NCBI RefSeq assembly: GCF_001519075.1
Contig: NZ_KQ954246.1
Coordinates: 124,001 to 188,000 of the forward strand
DNA from: Novosphingobium fuchskuhlense
GTDB taxonomy: Bacteria > Pseudomonadota > Alphaproteobacteria > Sphingomonadales > Sphingomonadaceae
Direction: 5' to 3'
DNA length: 64,000 nucleotides
The first letter of the stretch is position 1; each line of letters begins with the position of its first letter. This document shows, in pieces, positions 61,574 through 64,000 of this stretch. A program made the translations under genes and the position numbers. Below the pieces are notes generated by a model. It had not been told where the DNA came from. It worked only from the letters and a program-made list of their open reading frames with translations, and made no database searches.

Positions 61574-62472
61574 TGACCCGCTACACTATTGCCGCCGCGC
61601 AATATCCGATCGAGCAACTGGCCGATTGGAATGCCTATGAGGCCAAGCTGACGCGCTGGGTGGCGGGGGCGGCCGAGAGCGGCGCGGCGCTGGCGGTGTT
61701 TCCCGAGTATGGCGCAATGGAGCTGGCGAGCCTCGAGCCCGCGACGATGGGTGATCTGGCGGGTTCGCTGGCGAGCGTGGCGGGGCTGATCGGGCGCGTC
61801 GACGCGCTCCATGCCGCGCTTTCCGCGCGCTTTGGCCTGCACATTCTGGCAGCAAGCCTGCCCCGGCGCGATGTGGATGGGCGCTATCGCAATGCGGCGC
61901 GACTGTTTGCGCCAAATGGCAAGGTGGGCACGCAGGACAAGCTGGTGATGACGCGCTTCGAGCGCGAGCAGTGGTTCGTTTCGGCTGGAGTGGACGGCCT
62001 TGCGCTGTTCGAGACCGTGCTGGGCCGGATCGCGGTGCTGATCTGCTATGACAGCGAGTTTCCGCTGCTGGCGCGCGCGGCGGTGGAGGCCGGGGCCGAA
62101 GTGCTGCTGGTGCCGAGCTGCACGGACAGCCTTCATGGCTACTGGCGGGTACGGCTGGGCGCGCAGGCGCGGGCGCTCGAAGGGCAGTGCTATGCGGTGC
62201 AATCGCCGACGGTGGGGATCGCCGACTGGTCACCCGCGGTCGATGTGAACCGGGGTGCGGCGGGGGTCTATGGGCCGCCGGATCGCGGGATGCCCGAGGA
62301 CGGCGTCATCGCACTGGGGGCCGAGGGCGAAAACCAGTGGGTCTTTGCCGAGATCGATCTGGCGCGGGTGGCGGACTTGCGGGCCGATGGCGGCGTGCTG
62401 AATGCGCGGGACTGGCGCGATCAGCCCGGCGCGGGCCCACTGCCGCCGCTGAGGGTGGTATCGCTGCTATAA
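61573..62472 (+). CDS. Carbon-nitrogen hydrolase (nitrilase superfamily)
   Basis: 299 residues from ATG 61573 (a GTG one codon earlier is equivalent). The catalytic Glu-Lys-Cys triad is visible: Glu in AVFPEYGAMEL (about residue 43), Lys in TQDKLVMTRFE and Cys in VLICYDSEFPLLARA (about residue 159). The DTDS-like LLVPSCTDS segment agrees. Amide or nitrile substrate unknown; linkage to GNAT and SnoaL genes suggests one operon. Confidence 0.93.
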   Translation: MTRYTIAAAQYPIEQLADWNAYEAKLTRWVAGAAESGAALAVFPEYGAMELASLEPATMGDLAGSLASVAGLIGRVDALHAALSARFGLHILAASLPRRDVDGRYRNAARLFAPNGKVGTQDKLVMTRFEREQWFVSAGVDGLALFETVLGRIAVLICYDSEFPLLARAAVEAGAEVLLVPSCTDSLHGYWRVRLGAQARALEGQCYAVQSPTVGIADWSPAVDVNRGAAGVYGPPDRGMPEDGVIALGAEGENQWVFAEIDLARVADLRADGGVLNARDWRDQPGAGPLPPLRVVSLL

Positions 62473-62513
62473 TGGGCGTAACATAACGGCTGGATTTCAC
62501 AGGGAGTTTCGCC

Positions 62514-63587
62514 ATGGTGATCCGCCTCGCTCTGCCGCCCATGCTGGTTCTGGGGATGGTGATGACCGCTGTGCCGCTTGCCGCCAAGCCGCTTGTTTTC
62601 GCGCATCGCGGGGCTTCGGCTTGGCTGCCTGAGGAGACGCTGCCGGCCTACGAGAAGGCGATCGCGGACGGCGCGGACTTCATCGAACCCGATCTGGTGC
62701 CGACGAAGGACGGCGTGCTGGTGGCGCGGCATGAAAGCAACATCACCGAGACGACCGATGTGGCGGCGCATCCGGAATTTGCCGCGCGGCGGGCGGTGAA
62801 GGTGATCGACGGGCAGCGGCAGGAGGGCTGGTTTACCGAGGACTTCATGCTCGCGGAATTGAAGACGCTGCGCGCGAAGGAGCGCCTGGGCGCGCTGCGG
62901 CCGGAGAGCATGGCGCATGATGGCGCGTTCGAGGTGGCGACATTCGAAGAGATCGTGGCGCTGGCGGCCCGGCATGGAAAGCGCGTCGGGCTGATCCCGG
63001 AGCTGAAGCATCCGACGTATTTTGCGGGGCTCGGGTTTGATACGCCGGGCAAGCTGGTTGCAGCGATCAAGGCTTCGAATACCCTCAGGCGCGCGCCGGT
63101 GATCGTGCAGTGTTTCGAAGTTGCGACCCTCAAGCGGTTGCACCGGGAACTGGCGGGTCGGCGCAATGTGGCGCTGTTCCAGTTGATCCAGTCGCCAGAG
63201 GTGAAGCAGCCCGCCGATATCATCGCGGCCGGGGGCACGCTGACGTTCGACGAGATGGTGACGCCAAGGGGCCTGGCCGAGATCGCGACGTATGCGCAGT
63301 GGATCGGCCCGCCACTGCGGCGGGTGATCCCGCTCGACGGCGCAGGCAATGCTGGCGCGCCGAGCATGCTGATCGCGGACGCGCACAAGACCGGTCTCAA
63401 GGTGGGGGTGTTCACCTTCCGGCCGGAAAACCAGTTTCTGCCCGGGAACCTGCAGAACGGTGGTCCGGGCGAGCGTTGGCCGCACGGGATGATGGCGGAT
63501 GTGCGCACGTTCGTGGCGGCCGGGGTAGACGGGTTCTTCACCGACGATCCGGCCTTGGCGCGCGCGGCGCTGGACGAGCGGGGGTGA
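62514..63587 (+). CDS. glpQ: Periplasmic glycerophosphodiester phosphodiesterase
   Basis: 357 residues. The signal peptide ends near VPLAA. GDPD motifs: FAHRGASAWLPEETLPAYEKAI with catalytic His, FIEPDLVPTKDGVLVARHE with the Glu/Asp metal ligands and second His, and the ELKHP and GFFTDDP segments. Releases glycerol-3-phosphate from phospholipid head groups. 41 bp after the amidase gene, same strand. An identical function by UgpQ (cytoplasmic) is excluded by the signal peptide. Confidence 0.94.
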   Translation: MVIRLALPPMLVLGMVMTAVPLAAKPLVFAHRGASAWLPEETLPAYEKAIADGADFIEPDLVPTKDGVLVARHESNITETTDVAAHPEFAARRAVKVIDGQRQEGWFTEDFMLAELKTLRAKERLGALRPESMAHDGAFEVATFEEIVALAARHGKRVGLIPELKHPTYFAGLGFDTPGKLVAAIKASNTLRRAPVIVQCFEVATLKRLHRELAGRRNVALFQLIQSPEVKQPADIIAAGGTLTFDEMVTPRGLAEIATYAQWIGPPLRRVIPLDGAGNAGAPSMLIADAHKTGLKVGVFTFRPENQFLPGNLQNGGPGERWPHGMMADVRTFVAAGVDGFFTDDPALARAALDERG

Positions 63588-63648
63588 CGCCTTGCGCACC
63601 TTCCGCTAGTGCGTGGCAGATGATCGCAAACGAAACCGGTTCACGCTG

Positions 63649-64000
63649 ATGGACGCCGCACAGCAGGTTCATGAGCAGTTTGTCGCCGCGCTGGAAGCAG
63701 GCACCTTGCAGCGGCACAATGAACGACTGCGCAATCTGGGGCTGAGCGCGGTGGGGCTCGATCCCAGGCGCGCGGCTGCGCTGCTGCACAGCCAGATGGT
63801 GAGCCGGCAGCTCGACCGGCTGAGCCGCAAGCTGCAGGCGCGGGGCGAAGGGTTTTATACCATCGGGTCGTCAGGGCATGAAGGGAATGCCACGCTGGCC
63901 GAGGCGCTGCGCGTGGATGACATCGCGTTCCTCCACTACCGCGATGCCGCGTTCCAGATCCACCGCGCCAGCCGCGTGCCGGGCGAGAACCCGATGTGGG
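63649..64000 (+). CDS. Thiamine-diphosphate-dependent 2-oxoacid dehydrogenase E1 (partial)
   Basis: First 117 codons, running off the right edge. MDAAQQVHEQFVAALEAGTL and RKLQARGEGFYTIGSSGHEG, then NATLAEAL, match branched-chain 2-oxoacid dehydrogenase E1 alpha or fused alpha-beta proteins. GTG 63613 would add 12 residues; neither start has a strong Shine-Dalgarno. The product cannot be resolved without the rest. Confidence 0.8.
   Translation, partial: MDAAQQVHEQFVAALEAGTLQRHNERLRNLGLSAVGLDPRRAAALLHSQMVSRQLDRLSRKLQARGEGFYTIGSSGHEGNATLAEALRVDDIAFLHYRDAAFQIHRASRVPGENPMW

Overview
The window is a high-GC (by eye about two-thirds G+C), densely coding stretch of an alphaproteobacterial chromosome. 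Gene content points to Sphingomonadales, most like Novosphingobium or a relative: a hisB-hisH-hisA-hisF-hisE run, a ybgC-tolQRAB-pal cluster, an SspB-type ClpXP adaptor, an acyl-CoA dehydrogenase/SDR catabolic cluster, split PurS/PurQ and a PEP-CTERM micro-protein. The genus assignment is inference. Nearly all genes sit in short, tightly spaced or 4-bp-overlapping operons.

Layout. 1-5.7 kb: lipid or terpenoid-like catabolism (three acyl-CoA dehydrogenases, two SDRs, an AHSA1/START protein); two of the dehydrogenase genes share an operator-like motif. 5.7-7.3 kb: gmk, a small hypothetical gene and sspB on the minus strand. 7.4-11.2 kb: his genes and a HIT protein, interrupted by a 62-codon PEP-CTERM gene with a canonical sigma-54 promoter. 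11.3-16.5 kb: envelope integrity operon ybgC-tolQRAB-pal plus a J-domain gene. 16.5-22.2 kb: cca-nudix-DUF1285-GNAT, a gamma-butyrobetaine-hydroxylase-like oxygenase and an MFS transporter. 22.2-25.6 kb: an ScfR-type regulator divergent from isocitrate lyase across a palindromic operator, with a 52-aa gene after aceA and a strong terminator. 25.6-26.1 kb: an RNA-like region with a C-rich hairpin loop and a possible 54-aa gene.

26-34 kb: class I glutamine amidotransferase, aminotransferase, then an RTX protein followed by an ECF sigma factor and a transmembrane Ser/Thr kinase with TPR-like repeats, and tRNA-Gln. 34-44 kb: YghU-type GST, phosphoglycolate phosphatase, glmU, an AAC(6')-I-like acetyltransferase, DUF3291, GST, a vapBC-type toxin-antitoxin pair, glmS, GNAT, glycine-zipper protein, RMD1/DUF155 and homocysteine methyltransferase. 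44.3-46.7 kb: a membrane PAS-GGDEF-EAL protein.

46.7-59.5 kb: purQ and purS, then about 11 kb of accessory genes (5'-truncated RTX gene, M16 protease, a second large RTX gene, an alpha-amino-acid ester hydrolase, a low-GC TonB_C-like secreted protein) before purC. These genes separate purC from purSQ and look like an insertion. 59.8-64 kb: wrbA, ketosteroid-isomerase-like protein, GNAT, nitrilase-family amidase, periplasmic glycerophosphodiesterase and the start of a thiamine-dependent E1 dehydrogenase running off the right edge.

Most notable: (i) the sigma-54-driven orphan PEP-CTERM gene inside the his region; (ii) the RTX-ECF-kinase module, which resembles sigma factors activated by phosphorylation rather than by an anti-sigma factor; (iii) the palindromic operators at scfR/aceA, vapBC, the GGDEF/EAL gene and purC/wrbA; (iv) the putative small RNA after aceA; (v) the accessory block splitting the pur genes. 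No CRISPR array, IS element, integrase, exosortase or type I secretion apparatus was seen.
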